Positions 17,369 to 26,604 of a stretch of DNA of 64,000 nt are shown piece by piece. Within the stretch, counting starts at the first letter, position 1. Every line of letters starts with the position of its first letter. Location: the NCBI GenBank assembly GCA_965205965.1, contig CBDBHT010000007.1, positions 744,001 through 808,000 of the forward strand, in the 5' to 3' direction. Made by a program: the position numbers and the translations under genes. The notes under the pieces are model-generated. The model was not told the DNA's origin, did not search any database, and worked only from the letters and a program-made list of their open reading frames with translations. This DNA is from Bin55 sp965205965 (lineage in GTDB: Bacteria > Pseudomonadota > Gammaproteobacteria > Pseudomonadales > Azotimanducaceae).

Positions 17369-18064
17369 ATGACAATCAAGCTGAAAGAGTCGTTATCTGC
17401 CGTGGTAGATGGTGAAGCAGACGAAGCAGAATTTCATGCTGTCTTAGAAGGGATTATGGACGACAGCGAGATGCGATGTCGATGGCAGCGATACCATATG
17501 GTTGGTAGCGTGATTAAAAGTATAGGTAGCCCCGCATTCGCATCAAATTTAATGCAGCAAGCGGGGACTTCGTCGTCAGAAAGTGCCAAACGGCCATCGC
17601 ATTCATTACCACTCCTTAGAGCACAGTCCGTGCAAAATAGTTCGAGTGTTGCGGGCGTAAGATCTGAATCATGCAATACGCACCAACGCATTGCGCAAGT
17701 ACCCAGACGACAAAAATACATGGTTTATGCATTGGCCGCGAGCTTATGCTTTGTCTTGGTATGGTCTACGGGTATCAAGGAACGTGTGGAAACAGGAGAG
17801 GAAACAGCGACAGGGGAATTTGCTGACATATCAAGTGCTTCCTTCCGATATCCTGCCGAGCTATATTCGACTGTACCGCCCTCCGAATCGTCTCAAGTTA
17901 ATTCTTCCAGCTCTCAAACTCACCCACTTCCGGCACCATCCGAAATATGGAACGTAGACGCGTATGTGATGGGACATGCACAGAACGTATCTGCAGAAAA
18001 TCGCACACTTAATCCGTTGTTCAGGGTGGTTTCCCATATGCCCCGGAAGCAGTCTCAGCAATGA
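17369..18064 (+). CDS. rseA: Anti-sigma-E factor RseA (MucA)
   Basis: Single-pass inner-membrane anti-sigma factor that holds RpoE inactive until cleaved by site-1 protease and then RseP (rseP is present at 48873). The N-terminal cytoplasmic part KLKESLSAVVDGEADEAE is the RseA-family sigma-binding start, followed by RWQRYHMVGSVI. A membrane helix (YALAASLCFVLVWSTGI) lies at about residues 117-136, and the rest is periplasmic, rich in serine and proline. I prefer the ATG at 17369; a GTG at 17357 would add four residues. The last bases overlap rseB as ATGA. About 231 residues. Confidence 0.9.
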   Translation: MTIKLKESLSAVVDGEADEAEFHAVLEGIMDDSEMRCRWQRYHMVGSVIKSIGSPAFASNLMQQAGTSSSESAKRPSHSLPLLRAQSVQNSSSVAGVRSESCNTHQRIAQVPRRQKYMVYALAASLCFVLVWSTGIKERVETGEETATGEFADISSASFRYPAELYSTVPPSESSQVNSSSSQTHPLPAPSEIWNVDAYVMGHAQNVSAENRTLNPLFRVVSHMPRKQSQQ

Positions 18065-19080
18065 AAGCACTGATTTCGCAGTTTTGTACGGGGCTTGTTC
18101 TCTTTGTTAGTCTTGGCTCGGCTTTCGTATGCACCGCGGAAGAGCGCACGGCTGAGCAATGGCTTAAGGAAATGGACCGGGCCGTTCATGAATTAGACTA
18201 CGCTGGGACGATGAGCTACTTCGACGGATCATCGTTGACCACGCTACGGTTAGTTCATGTTGTTGTAGATGACATCGAACATGAGCGGATAATTCATTTA
18301 AATGGTCCCCATCGGGAAATTGTGCGTGCTGGGAACAGGGTCTCCATTTTTATGGAACCAGATGACGTATTAGTCCATCTGGATGGAGTCTTACGGACGG
18401 GAACTTCAGGGAAAATTCTGTCGGATCGCTTATCGGATCGTATTGCGTCGCTTACTAACGTCTATCTGTTTAAGGTTGAAGACGAAGCTCGCGTCGCTGA
18501 TCGTCCATCGGTTTGTTTGGTTCTTCGTCCCAATGACGATAACCGGTACGGTTTCCGATTTTCCATTGATAAAGAAACTGCACTCTTGTTGAAATTCGAA
18601 CGGAATGATGAGCAAGGCAGAAGCTTGGAAGCTTTCCAGTTTACGGAACTTCAAGTTGGAAACGTTCCCGCCGAGTTAGTACAGCCGGTAGCGGGTGCGC
18701 AAAGGCTAGTCAGCCGCGTATTGAACGTCCACTCATTCACAAATCAGCAATCAGGGCTAACAAATAAAGGTTCATGGTATTTACAGTGGGTCCCGATCGG
18801 ATTTTCAATGCGCCATACGGCAGTTAATCAAGGTCCTGCTGGACGTTCAACTACGCGAACTTGGATGTATTCCGATGGCATGACGGCTTTTTCCGTGTAT
18901 ATCGAAACCATGCCAGAGGTTCCCGTACGGGAGACGGTTTTGCAAAACGGTGCAACTGTGGTCGTGACCGATCGAGTGGCGGGTCCCGAAGGAGATGAGC
19001 ATTTAATTACAGTTGTTGGAGAGGTGCCGGTTCGTACGGCTCAGAAAATAGCATCGTCCGTGGTGCTTTTTGAACGGTAG
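18061..19080 (+). CDS. rseB: Periplasmic sigma-E regulator RseB (MucB)
   Basis: Periplasmic protein that shields RseA from site-1 cleavage and senses mislocalised lipopolysaccharide. A signal peptide is visible (hydrophobic FCTGLVLFVSLGSAFVCTA, cleavage probably near residue 26), followed by AEQWLKEMDRAVHELDYAGTM, the typical start of the lipoprotein-carrier-like N-terminal domain. The MucB/RseB C-terminal domain follows (WVPIGFSMRH, DGMTAFSVYIE). 339 residues. Overlaps rseA (ATGA) and is followed by rseC within about 10 bases. Confidence 0.92.
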   Translation: MKALISQFCTGLVLFVSLGSAFVCTAEERTAEQWLKEMDRAVHELDYAGTMSYFDGSSLTTLRLVHVVVDDIEHERIIHLNGPHREIVRAGNRVSIFMEPDDVLVHLDGVLRTGTSGKILSDRLSDRIASLTNVYLFKVEDEARVADRPSVCLVLRPNDDNRYGFRFSIDKETALLLKFERNDEQGRSLEAFQFTELQVGNVPAELVQPVAGAQRLVSRVLNVHSFTNQQSGLTNKGSWYLQWVPIGFSMRHTAVNQGPAGRSTTRTWMYSDGMTAFSVYIETMPEVPVRETVLQNGATVVVTDRVAGPEGDEHLITVVGEVPVRTAQKIASSVVLFER

Positions 19081-19087
19081 CTGTTTG

Positions 19088-19465
19088 ATGGATCTCATAC
19101 GATACGGCACCGTGGTAGGTCATGTGCACGGTGCTGCGATGGTGGAAATGGTAAGTGGGAGGTGTGCCCAATGTACTGAAACGTGCACTGGATTTAGCTA
19201 CCATGGACCTTTGCGTGTTGAGTTGAACCTTCCTATCGGGGCGAAGATCATGGTTCGGATCTCTTCGACGGTATTGACGGCCTTTGCTGCTTTACTCTTT
19301 GGATTGCCGGTACTGACAACGGTCATAGCTATATGCTTAGTGCCGACGGTTCTCAGCGTATTGTTGGGCCTATTTTTAGGTGTTGCAATTTCCATGGTCC
19401 TAGGCCGGTTGGGGATGAGTACTCGGTATCTAAATCGGAATCTCGTTTTCGTTCCTTTGAAGTAG
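19088..19465 (+). CDS. rseC: Sigma-E positive regulator RseC/MucC
   Basis: Small inner-membrane protein of the RseC/MucC family, encoded last in sigma-E operons and also linked to reduction of the SoxR iron-sulfur cluster. A cysteine cluster near the N-terminus (GRCAQCTETCTGF), then two hydrophobic segments (TAFAALLFGLPVLTTVIAI and VLSVLLGLFLGVAISMVLG) give the usual topology. Start taken at the ATG at 19088, about seven bases after the rseB stop; a TTG at 19070 inside rseB would add six residues. About 125 residues, slightly short for the family. Confidence 0.85.
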   Translation: MDLIRYGTVVGHVHGAAMVEMVSGRCAQCTETCTGFSYHGPLRVELNLPIGAKIMVRISSTVLTAFAALLFGLPVLTTVIAICLVPTVLSVLLGLFLGVAISMVLGRLGMSTRYLNRNLVFVPLK

Positions 19466-19524
19466 GCACTTTACGCCTGACGATACTATGAAAATGCGCA
19501 CTATTGCGCGAGTCTAGCGATACC

Positions 19525-21321
19525 ATGCCTCGCTTAGACCGTATCCGTAATTTTTCGATCATCGCACATATTGATCATGGCAAATCGACTCTTTCGGATC
19601 GATTGATTCAGTGCTGCGGCGGATTATCCGACCGGGAAATGCAGGACCAAGTACTCGATTCGATGGACCTTGAAAGAGAACGCGGAATCACGATTAAGTC
19701 TCAATGTGTAGCTTTGAACTACACAAACCGAAAGGGTGAGGATTATTGGCTCAACTTCATTGACACACCGGGCCATGTTGATTTTAGTTATGAAGTTTCA
19801 CGGTCTCTGGCAGCTTGTGAAGGGGCACTCTTGGTCGTAGATGCCACCCAAGGAGTGGAGGCACAATCCGTGGCAAATTGTTATACGGCGATTGAACAGG
19901 GCCTGGAGGTAATTCCGGTACTTAATAAGATAGATTTACCACAGGCTGAACCGGACCGTGCTGCTAGCGAAATCGAATCGATTATCGGTCTATCGACGGA
20001 AAACATATTTAAAATAAGCGCGAAAACGGGGGAGGGCATTGCAGGCTTACTTGAACAGCTGGTGGACATCATTCCAGCTCCCGAATCGATGAAGGACAAC
20101 GTCCTTCGTGCTCTCATTATTGATTCCTGGTTTGACAACTATCTTGGCGTGGTGTCGCTGGTGCGAGTGTTTAGCGGATCGATTGGCAAGGGTGATCGTA
20201 TCCAAGCTCACTCCGTGGGTCGGATTCATGTCGTTGACGAAGTTGGTTTTTTTGCACCGCGAAGAACAACTTGTGATCGACTATCGGCAGGTCAAGTTGG
20301 CTTTGTGGTATCGGGTATCAAGGACGTTAGGGGGGCACCTGTCGGAGACACGTTGATGCTTGCTAGCGACGTTACCCATCCGTTGCCGGGATTTGAACGG
20401 GTGAAACCGCAAATATTTGCTGGGCTTTATCCTGTCGACTCCGGCCAATTTGATTCCATGCGATCGGCGTTGGAAAAATTGTGTCTAAACGATTCTGCTT
20501 TGTATTGGGAGGCAGAATCGTCGGACGCGCTTGGCTTCGGATTTCGTTGCGGTTTTCTTGGTTTACTTCATATGGAGATCGTACAAGAACGGTTAGAGCG
20601 TGAGTACGACTTGGATCTTATTACTTCAGCACCAACCGTTGTGTATGAGGTGCTTACCGCAGCGGGGGACGTGGCCTTATTAGAAAATCCATCGCAGTTG
20701 GATACGTTGGGCACGATTTCCGAGATTCGGGAGCCGATCGCCAACGTCAGTATTTTGGTCCCACAGAATTACGTCGGTAATGTTATTGAGCTCTGTATGG
20801 AACGCAGAGGTGTGCAGAAAAGCCTTCAATTTACGGGTGGGCAGGTGTCACTCGCATATGAGATACCAATGAGTGAAGTGATCATGGATTTCTTCGATCG
20901 GTTGAAGTCGGTTAGTCAGGGATTTGCTTCACTTGACTATAATTTCGGCCGATTTGAGTCGGCACCGCTGGTTCGACTTGATATTCTGATAAATGGGACT
21001 ATTGTAGATAACCTAGCGAGCATCGTTCATCGTGGTCAAGTGCAGCATCGTGGATTACGTCTCGCACAAACTATAAAGAAACTAATTCCGCGGCAACTAT
21101 TCGACGTTGTCGTTCAAGCTGCTATTGGTCGGCAGGTCATTGCTCGGACGACGGTTAAAGCACTGCGTAAAAACGTTACTGCGAAGTGTTATGGAGGTGA
21201 CGTCACTCGCAAACGAAAACTACTCGAAAAACAAAAAGCAGGGAAGAAGCGGATGAAGCAAATAGGAAAAGTAGAGATTCCCCAGTCTGCATTTTTAGCG
21301 GCACTATCGATTGACCGCTGA
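19525..21321 (+). CDS. lepA: Elongation factor 4 (back-translocating GTPase LepA)
   Basis: Ribosome-associated GTPase that remodels stalled elongation complexes. GTP-binding motifs: AHIDHGKST (G1), DTPGHVDF (G3) and NKIDLPQA (G4). The LepA-specific C-terminal domain is complete (ALRKNVTAKCYGGDVTRKRKLLEKQK, shown here only in part by YGGDVTRKRKLLEKQKAGKK). Start at ATG 19525 (MPRLDRIRNFSIIAH), the usual LepA N-terminus; the frame extends seven codons upstream without family support. About 598 residues. The usual downstream neighbour lepB (signal peptidase I) is missing: rnc follows directly. Confidence 0.95.
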   Translation: MPRLDRIRNFSIIAHIDHGKSTLSDRLIQCCGGLSDREMQDQVLDSMDLERERGITIKSQCVALNYTNRKGEDYWLNFIDTPGHVDFSYEVSRSLAACEGALLVVDATQGVEAQSVANCYTAIEQGLEVIPVLNKIDLPQAEPDRAASEIESIIGLSTENIFKISAKTGEGIAGLLEQLVDIIPAPESMKDNVLRALIIDSWFDNYLGVVSLVRVFSGSIGKGDRIQAHSVGRIHVVDEVGFFAPRRTTCDRLSAGQVGFVVSGIKDVRGAPVGDTLMLASDVTHPLPGFERVKPQIFAGLYPVDSGQFDSMRSALEKLCLNDSALYWEAESSDALGFGFRCGFLGLLHMEIVQERLEREYDLDLITSAPTVVYEVLTAAGDVALLENPSQLDTLGTISEIREPIANVSILVPQNYVGNVIELCMERRGVQKSLQFTGGQVSLAYEIPMSEVIMDFFDRLKSVSQGFASLDYNFGRFESAPLVRLDILINGTIVDNLASIVHRGQVQHRGLRLAQTIKKLIPRQLFDVVVQAAIGRQVIARTTVKALRKNVTAKCYGGDVTRKRKLLEKQKAGKKRMKQIGKVEIPQSAFLAALSIDR

Positions 21322-21371
21322 TTTATGCTCTTCTCACGTGAGTACCGCATGCGAGTTTGATATCTAAGGGC

Positions 21372-22076
21372 ATGGCAGTGGACGGTCGTCTTGCGGTGTT
21401 AAACGAAATTCAAGTTCGTCTAGGTTATGCGTTCAAAGAAGTACAACTGCTTGATCGTGCGTTACATCATGCCAGCACTGGTATGGAGAACAATGAAAGA
21501 TTGGAATTTCTTGGGGATTCAGTTCTGCAGTATGCAATAACTCTTCAATTGGAAGAACAATTCTCTACAGAGAGCGTGTCATTTCTTTCTCAGACGAGAT
21601 CTGATCTTGTCAAAAACGATACACTTTACGAGATCGCTAAGGAATGGAGAGTGGCTGATGCGATTGTGCTTAGTACAGGTGCGAGAAAATCGGGTGTGGA
21701 TTCAAATAAGCGGCTACTGGCTGATACTATGGAAGCGATATTTGGAGCTATTCAACTAGATCGTGGGTTTCAAGAAGCATGTCAAGTTATACAGAGGCTC
21801 TTTGACGCCCGATTGAAAAAACTCACAACGGTAGAGGAAAAACACCCTAAATCACAGTTGCAAGAACTTCTACAGTCTAATAATGCGCCCTTACCTCAAT
21901 ATACAGTAAGGCGCGACCCTAGCACCGCCGACCATCAAGTACTGTGGACGGCTGCATGTTCACTCGAAGATCCGGAGTGTTCTACGATTGGATGTGGTGT
22001 TACGAAACAAGATGCCGAAACCGTTGCGGCTGAGAAAATGCTGAATCACCTGAGAGAATGCTCAGTCCATGACTGA
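21372..22076 (+). CDS. rnc: Ribonuclease III
   Basis: Double-strand-specific RNase that processes rRNA precursors and structured mRNAs. The catalytic signature NERLEFLGDSVLQ is present, together with the second acidic site in LADTMEAIFGAI. A C-terminal double-stranded-RNA-binding domain is clear (HPKSQLQELLQ, then the alanine-rich end DAETVAAEKML). About 234 residues. Start at ATG 21372 preferred; a TTG at 21357 is in frame five codons earlier. The 3' end overlaps era by eight bases. Confidence 0.95.
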   Translation: MAVDGRLAVLNEIQVRLGYAFKEVQLLDRALHHASTGMENNERLEFLGDSVLQYAITLQLEEQFSTESVSFLSQTRSDLVKNDTLYEIAKEWRVADAIVLSTGARKSGVDSNKRLLADTMEAIFGAIQLDRGFQEACQVIQRLFDARLKKLTTVEEKHPKSQLQELLQSNNAPLPQYTVRRDPSTADHQVLWTAACSLEDPECSTIGCGVTKQDAETVAAEKMLNHLRECSVHD

Positions 22077-22965
22077 ATCTCGTTGCGGTTACGTTGCAAT
22101 CGTTGGCCGCCCAAATGTGGGCAAGTCAACATTGATGAATCACATGCTGGGTATGAAAGTCAGTATTACGTCAAGGAAGCCCCATACGACGCGTCAACGA
22201 ATTCTTGGAGTGCTCAACCGTCACTCAACTCAGATTTTGTTCGTGGATACACCTGGGCTGGTCGTACGACATGAGACGCAAGAACGCGAGATCAAACGGT
22301 TTATGAGGTATCAGGTGCTAGATGCGCTCGTAGGAATTGATTTGGCCATACTTATGGTGGATGCCAAGGCGTGGCATCACCAAGATGAACTAGCACTCGA
22401 TCAAATGAGAAACTTGAAAGTCCCTATCTTGTGCGCCGTAAACAAAATTGACCGATTGACTCACAAAGAATCCTTGCTTCCACTGTTCGAACAAATTTCC
22501 GGACGTTACGATTTCACTGCAATAGTTCCAGTTTGTGCACTGAAAGGAGATGGCTTACAAGAATTGGCTATCGAGATTGAGGGGCATATGCCGTTAGGCC
22601 CACACGTGTTTACCAATGACGAGATTACCGATCGTCCATTAAGATTCCTTGTTGCGGAAGCGGTTCGGGAGAAAATTACCCGTCAACTGGGATCAGAAAT
22701 TCCTCATCAGACGGCGGTACTGATAGAAAGATTCAAAGAATACGGCAGAACTGTAGAAATCGATGCACTAGTATGTGTCGAGAAGAACAGTCAGAAAAGT
22801 ATAGTTCTTGGAAAGAACGGTAGAAGATTGAAGTCGATAGGTGTGGAATCACGTAAGGCGATAGAAAAATTGATCGGGGTTCATGTAAGGCTTCATCTCT
22901 GGGTACGCGTACAGCCAAGTTGGACTAACAGGCAAGAGGCATTGGTTGCACTGGGTTACCGTTGA
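22069..22965 (+). CDS. era: GTPase Era
   Basis: Essential GTPase that binds the 3' end of 16S rRNA during 30S maturation. GTP motifs: GRPNVGKSTL (G1), FVDTPGL (G3), AVNKIDR (G4). The C-terminal KH domain is present with VEKNSQKSIVLGKNGRRLKSIG. 298 residues, the normal size. Overlaps rnc upstream by eight bases and recO downstream by four (TTGA), so rnc-era-recO are tightly coupled. Confidence 0.96.
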   Translation: MTESRCGYVAIVGRPNVGKSTLMNHMLGMKVSITSRKPHTTRQRILGVLNRHSTQILFVDTPGLVVRHETQEREIKRFMRYQVLDALVGIDLAILMVDAKAWHHQDELALDQMRNLKVPILCAVNKIDRLTHKESLLPLFEQISGRYDFTAIVPVCALKGDGLQELAIEIEGHMPLGPHVFTNDEITDRPLRFLVAEAVREKITRQLGSEIPHQTAVLIERFKEYGRTVEIDALVCVEKNSQKSIVLGKNGRRLKSIGVESRKAIEKLIGVHVRLHLWVRVQPSWTNRQEALVALGYR

Positions 22966-23687
22966 CTTCGAATACACAAGATGAAGTTGGGTACGTTCTG
23001 CATCGAAGACCGTACCGCGAGACAAGCTTTTTAGTGGATTTTATTACACGCGAACATGGGCGTGTGCGTCTCGTTGCTCGTGGTGTACGCAAACGGAAGG
23101 GATGGGTCATTGAACAATTTAGGCAATACCGTTTGTCATGGCGCGGCCGATCAGAGTTGAAAAATCTAACCTCGATAGAATCAATACATTCCTTCTGGCC
23201 GCAAGGTGACTACCTTTATGCAGCGATGTATCTCAATGAGATTCTGGCTCGTTCCATTCAGTTAGGTGACGTGGTAGAAAATGTATTTGAAGCTTACGAA
23301 ACCGCATTAGTGGATTTGGATGGGGAAAACCCGATCGAACCGGCACTGAGGACGTTTGAGCGCAAATTACTGCGAGAGCTTGGATATGAGATTATTTTCG
23401 ACTACGAATTAACTGATGGTGCGGCCGTGGAACCTGATCGTCAATATCGGTTCGTGCAAGGATCGGGATTCATGAGGACGAATGATGATGCACCCGACGT
23501 ACACTGGGGGCGATCGTTGCTCGCTATTGCTCAGAATGACTACTACGACAAACGCGCGAGAAGAACCGCGAAAATTGTCCTTCGAGAAGCTCTACAGCGA
23601 CATATAGGACTTCAACCTTTAGAATCAAGACAGTTGTTTCTTGCCAAGTCGCTTCAAAATGTACCTATTAATCGCAACTCATCTTAG
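22962..23687 (+). CDS. recO: DNA repair protein RecO
   Basis: Recombination mediator that, with RecR, helps load RecA on SSB-coated single-stranded DNA in gap repair. The N-terminal OB fold shows VLHRRPYRETSFLVDFITREHG and VARGVRKRKG, the family signature; the middle has LYAAMYLNE. 241 residues. The zinc-binding cysteines found in some RecO proteins are absent, as in the Escherichia type. Start TTG at 22962, overlapping the era stop. Confidence 0.9.
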   Translation: MTSNTQDEVGYVLHRRPYRETSFLVDFITREHGRVRLVARGVRKRKGWVIEQFRQYRLSWRGRSELKNLTSIESIHSFWPQGDYLYAAMYLNEILARSIQLGDVVENVFEAYETALVDLDGENPIEPALRTFERKLLRELGYEIIFDYELTDGAAVEPDRQYRFVQGSGFMRTNDDAPDVHWGRSLLAIAQNDYYDKRARRTAKIVLREALQRHIGLQPLESRQLFLAKSLQNVPINRNSS

Positions 23688-23695
23688 GAGTTCGT

Positions 23696-25642
23696 TTGGT
23701 ACAGCTCGCAGATAAAATCCCGGTAGACGCTCGCGGAATTCATGACCTTGAAGGATGGTCTCAGCATCTAACGGCGTTTACGGAGTCGGAAGGCCGGCTC
23801 ATTCGTGATGCTGTTGACCTGCTGATCGGTACATCGACGCTTGTTGATGGGGGGCAGATGGCAAATCTGTTACTCGACCTTTTAATGGATAGCGAGACGA
23901 TCGTTGCGGGACTGTTGCTATTTGGCGTACGGACGCAGGAGATAGGAATAGAAGCTATTCCTAGCGACGAAGCACGGAAATTAATTGAGGCACTTCAGAA
24001 GCTCACGTCAGCAGATTATGCTTCAGTCAAAAATGCCCCCATTCTCAATATTCACGCTGGAGACCAACTTGCAAACGTACGTCATATGTTGATTGCATTA
24101 ATAGACGATCCCAGAGTTGCGGTATTGAAACTTGTTGAGCGGGTCGTGGTATTGCGACGTGCGAAGTCCATGCCCGCAGAAGAGCGCGAACGGATTGCAC
24201 GAGAAGTTCTGGATTTTTATAGCCCCTTTGCGAGCCGTTTGGGAATACGGCAGCTGAAGTGGGTTCTGGAGGACCTAGCTTTCAATTATTTGCGTCCGCG
24301 TGAATACAGGCAAATAGCAGAGAAATTAGGTACTCGTCGTAATGATCGCGAAAGTCAAATCAGTGCAGTATGCGACGAGCTTGAATGGCGTTTAGACCGG
24401 GCATCAATCAACGCCCGAGTGACGGGTCGTGCAAAGCATATTTATGGAATCTGGCGAAAAATGCAAGAAAAGAAGATCTCGTTCGGTGAGGTACGCGATA
24501 TCGAAGCAGTACGAGTCATAGTAGATAGCATTCCAGACTGCTATTCAGTTTTGGGTATCGTACATACGTCTTGGCCGCACATTGCCAACGAGTTTGATGA
24601 TTACATCGCCAATCCTAAGGATAACGGATACAGATCTATTCATACTGCGGTTATCGGTCCGAGAGGTAGGACTCTGGAAGTCCAGATAAGAACACACGAG
24701 ATGCATAACGAAGCGGAGTTAGGTGTTTGCTCGCATTGGGCATATAAGGGCGATGATGATGATGCTTTACGCAGTGGCAAAGCCGATTGGTTGCGGCAAG
24801 TTTATGAATGGCATGAAGAGCTGCATCGAGGCGAAGATCCGCTAGACTTCAAGCAGCAAGATGAATCATTGGAGCGAGTATACGTTGCTACTCCTCAAGG
24901 ACATGTAGTCGATTTGGTCTCAGGAGCTACAGCAGTCGATTTTGCGTTCCGAATCCATACTGACATTGGTATACATTGTGTTGGTGCTGTTGCTGATGGA
25001 GAAGAGATTCCGCTCAATGCGCCATTAAAAACTGGCCAAATCGTCGAAATTAGAACTGACGAGACCAGTGAACCAGACCGTACTTGGTTGGATGGCCGAA
25101 TGGGCTACGTTCGGACAACTCGGGCGAGAGACAAGATCCAGTCCTGGTTTCGTGGACAATTAGCAGAATCGAATATTTCTGCGGGAAAGAGTTTACTTAT
25201 AGACACGTTTCATCGTCATCGAATACCCCTGGATATTGATGTACTGATGCAGATGACAAATTATCGTAGTGAAGTAAAAATATTTCATGCTATTGGTGTC
25301 GGTGAGCTAATGGTTATTGACCTTGTACATCTCGCACAAGCGCGTAGGGCTCGCGATGAACTGTCGTTAAAGTTAGACAATGGGTCTAGAAAAGAACTCA
25401 GCATCAAGAGAATTGAAATTCGTTCGGTAGACCGGCGAGGCATACTGAACGAAATGATCTATGCTATCGTAGCAGAGGGAATAAACGTAGTGTTGACCGA
25501 AGCCCGTGTTATAGAACATGATGTTTTGACATTAATTTCGATAGAGGTACAGGTGAAGGACTTGGGGCAACTTACGGACGTGATTGAACAACTGCGTGCT
25601 ATTCCTGGAGTTTTCAACGTGCAGCGCATGTCCACCCATTAG
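23696..25642 (+). CDS. relA: (p)ppGpp synthetase I, RelA type
   Basis: Ribosome-linked synthetase of the stringent-response alarmone. The N-terminal hydrolase domain is degenerate: the HDxxED motif needed for hydrolysis is absent (VAGLLLFGVRTQEIG region), marking this as a synthesis-only enzyme. The synthetase domain shows FGEVRDIEAVRV and NEFDDYIANPKDNGYRSIH; EFDD is the EXDD motif of RelA, in contrast to RXKD of SpoT. TGS (ERVYVATPQGHVVDLV) and ACT (C-terminal, RRGILNEMIYAIVAEGINV) domains follow. 648 residues, a little short of Escherichia RelA (744). Start GTG or TTG-type at 23696. Its stop codon lies inside the target duplication of the following mobile element, so the insertion spared the gene. 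Confidence 0.93.
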   Translation: MVQLADKIPVDARGIHDLEGWSQHLTAFTESEGRLIRDAVDLLIGTSTLVDGGQMANLLLDLLMDSETIVAGLLLFGVRTQEIGIEAIPSDEARKLIEALQKLTSADYASVKNAPILNIHAGDQLANVRHMLIALIDDPRVAVLKLVERVVVLRRAKSMPAEERERIAREVLDFYSPFASRLGIRQLKWVLEDLAFNYLRPREYRQIAEKLGTRRNDRESQISAVCDELEWRLDRASINARVTGRAKHIYGIWRKMQEKKISFGEVRDIEAVRVIVDSIPDCYSVLGIVHTSWPHIANEFDDYIANPKDNGYRSIHTAVIGPRGRTLEVQIRTHEMHNEAELGVCSHWAYKGDDDDALRSGKADWLRQVYEWHEELHRGEDPLDFKQQDESLERVYVATPQGHVVDLVSGATAVDFAFRIHTDIGIHCVGAVADGEEIPLNAPLKTGQIVEIRTDETSEPDRTWLDGRMGYVRTTRARDKIQSWFRGQLAESNISAGKSLLIDTFHRHRIPLDIDVLMQMTNYRSEVKIFHAIGVGELMVIDLVHLAQARRARDELSLKLDNGSRKELSIKRIEIRSVDRRGILNEMIYAIVAEGINVVLTEARVIEHDVLTLISIEVQVKDLGQLTDVIEQLRAIPGVFNVQRMSTH

Positions 25643-25645
25643 ATA
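25638..25645. repeat. Left target-site duplication (ATTAGATA) of the IS1595-type element
   Basis: ATTAGATA directly precedes the left inverted repeat and recurs exactly at 28564-28571 after the right inverted repeat. Eight bases is the duplication size expected for the IS1595 family. It includes the relA stop codon. Confidence 0.93.
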
Positions 25646-25669
25646 GGGGCTTATATACGTAATTATCCA
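25646..25669 (+). repeat. Left terminal inverted repeat of the IS1595-type element
   Basis: 24 bases starting GGGGCTTATATAC; pairs with 28540-28563 with one mismatch at position 14. Confidence 0.95.
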
Positions 25670-25699
25670 TGCAGATGGAGAACGGATGGACGATTGAAC

Positions 25700-26604
25700 A
25701 TGGCACAGAAGGCACCGGGCAGACACGACAGGAAGGGCATCTCCATCATGGAGTTGTTCGATATGTTTCCCGATGAGCGGATGGCTCTTGAGTGGTTCGA
25801 GAGGACTCGTTGGGAGGCGCGAAAGGCATTGCCCCTATTGCGGTTCGTTGAACACGATGGAACTCGCTAATCGCAAGCCCCTTCCTTATCGTTGCCGTGA
25901 TTGTCGGGAGTATTTCAGCGTCAAGAGTGGCACCGTCATGCGCCACAGCAAGGTATCATTGCGAAGGTGGGCTATCGCCATCTATTTCATGTCCAGCAGT
26001 CTCAAGGGAGTCTCCAGCATGAACCTCTATTGTGAACTCGGTGTAACACGGAAGGCCGCCTAGTTGATGTTGTAGAAGATTCGTGAAGGATGGAATTTGG
26101 TGAGTTCCAGAATCAAGGGGGAGGCCGAAGTCGATGAAACCTATTTCGGTGGCAAGGAGAAGAACAAACACAAATCCAAGAAACTGAATGTGGGACGTGG
26201 AACCGTCGGCAAGACTACCGTTGCCGGTATCAAGGATCATGACACCAAGAAGGCTGTCGCCAAGGTCGTGGAGAAAATGGACAGCGACACGTTACAGGGT
26301 TTTGTTCGTGAGAATATCGAGGAAGGATCGACGGTCTATACGGATGATGCAAAGGCATACAAGGGAATAACCGATTTCGAGCATGAATCCGTGAAGCATT
26401 CAGTGGGTGAATATGTCCGTATCAAGCCCATACGAACGGCATAGAGTCGTTCTGGTCAGTAATGAGGCGAGGGGGATACGATGGAACCACAAGATGAGTC
26501 CAAAGCATCTGCATCGCTATGTAACTGAATTTGCGGGTAGGCACAATGTTCGAGGATTGGGCATGGAAGGCAAACTGCTTCCGTGCAAGGCATTGGTGGC
26601 TTAA
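25700..26604 (+). pseudogene. IS1595-family transposase, inactivated
   Basis: Begins at ATG 25700 (MAQKAPGRHDRKGI, ELFDMFPDE). A frameshift near 25825 leads to the zinc ribbon CPYCGSLN...YRCRDCREYFSV. Two in-frame TAG codons follow at 26061-26063 and 26073-26075 (in KAA-stop-LML-stop-KIREGW). The DDE domain then starts with VDETYFGGKEKNKH (first catalytic Asp) and YTDDAKAY (second). A further frameshift near 26430 separates the last part, which would read HTNGIESFW and then SPKHLHRYVTEFAGRHN, the conserved end of IS1595 transposases. It cannot make a full protein as sequenced, so the element is not self-mobile. Its TAA stop overlaps the methyltransferase ATG. Confidence 0.92.
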
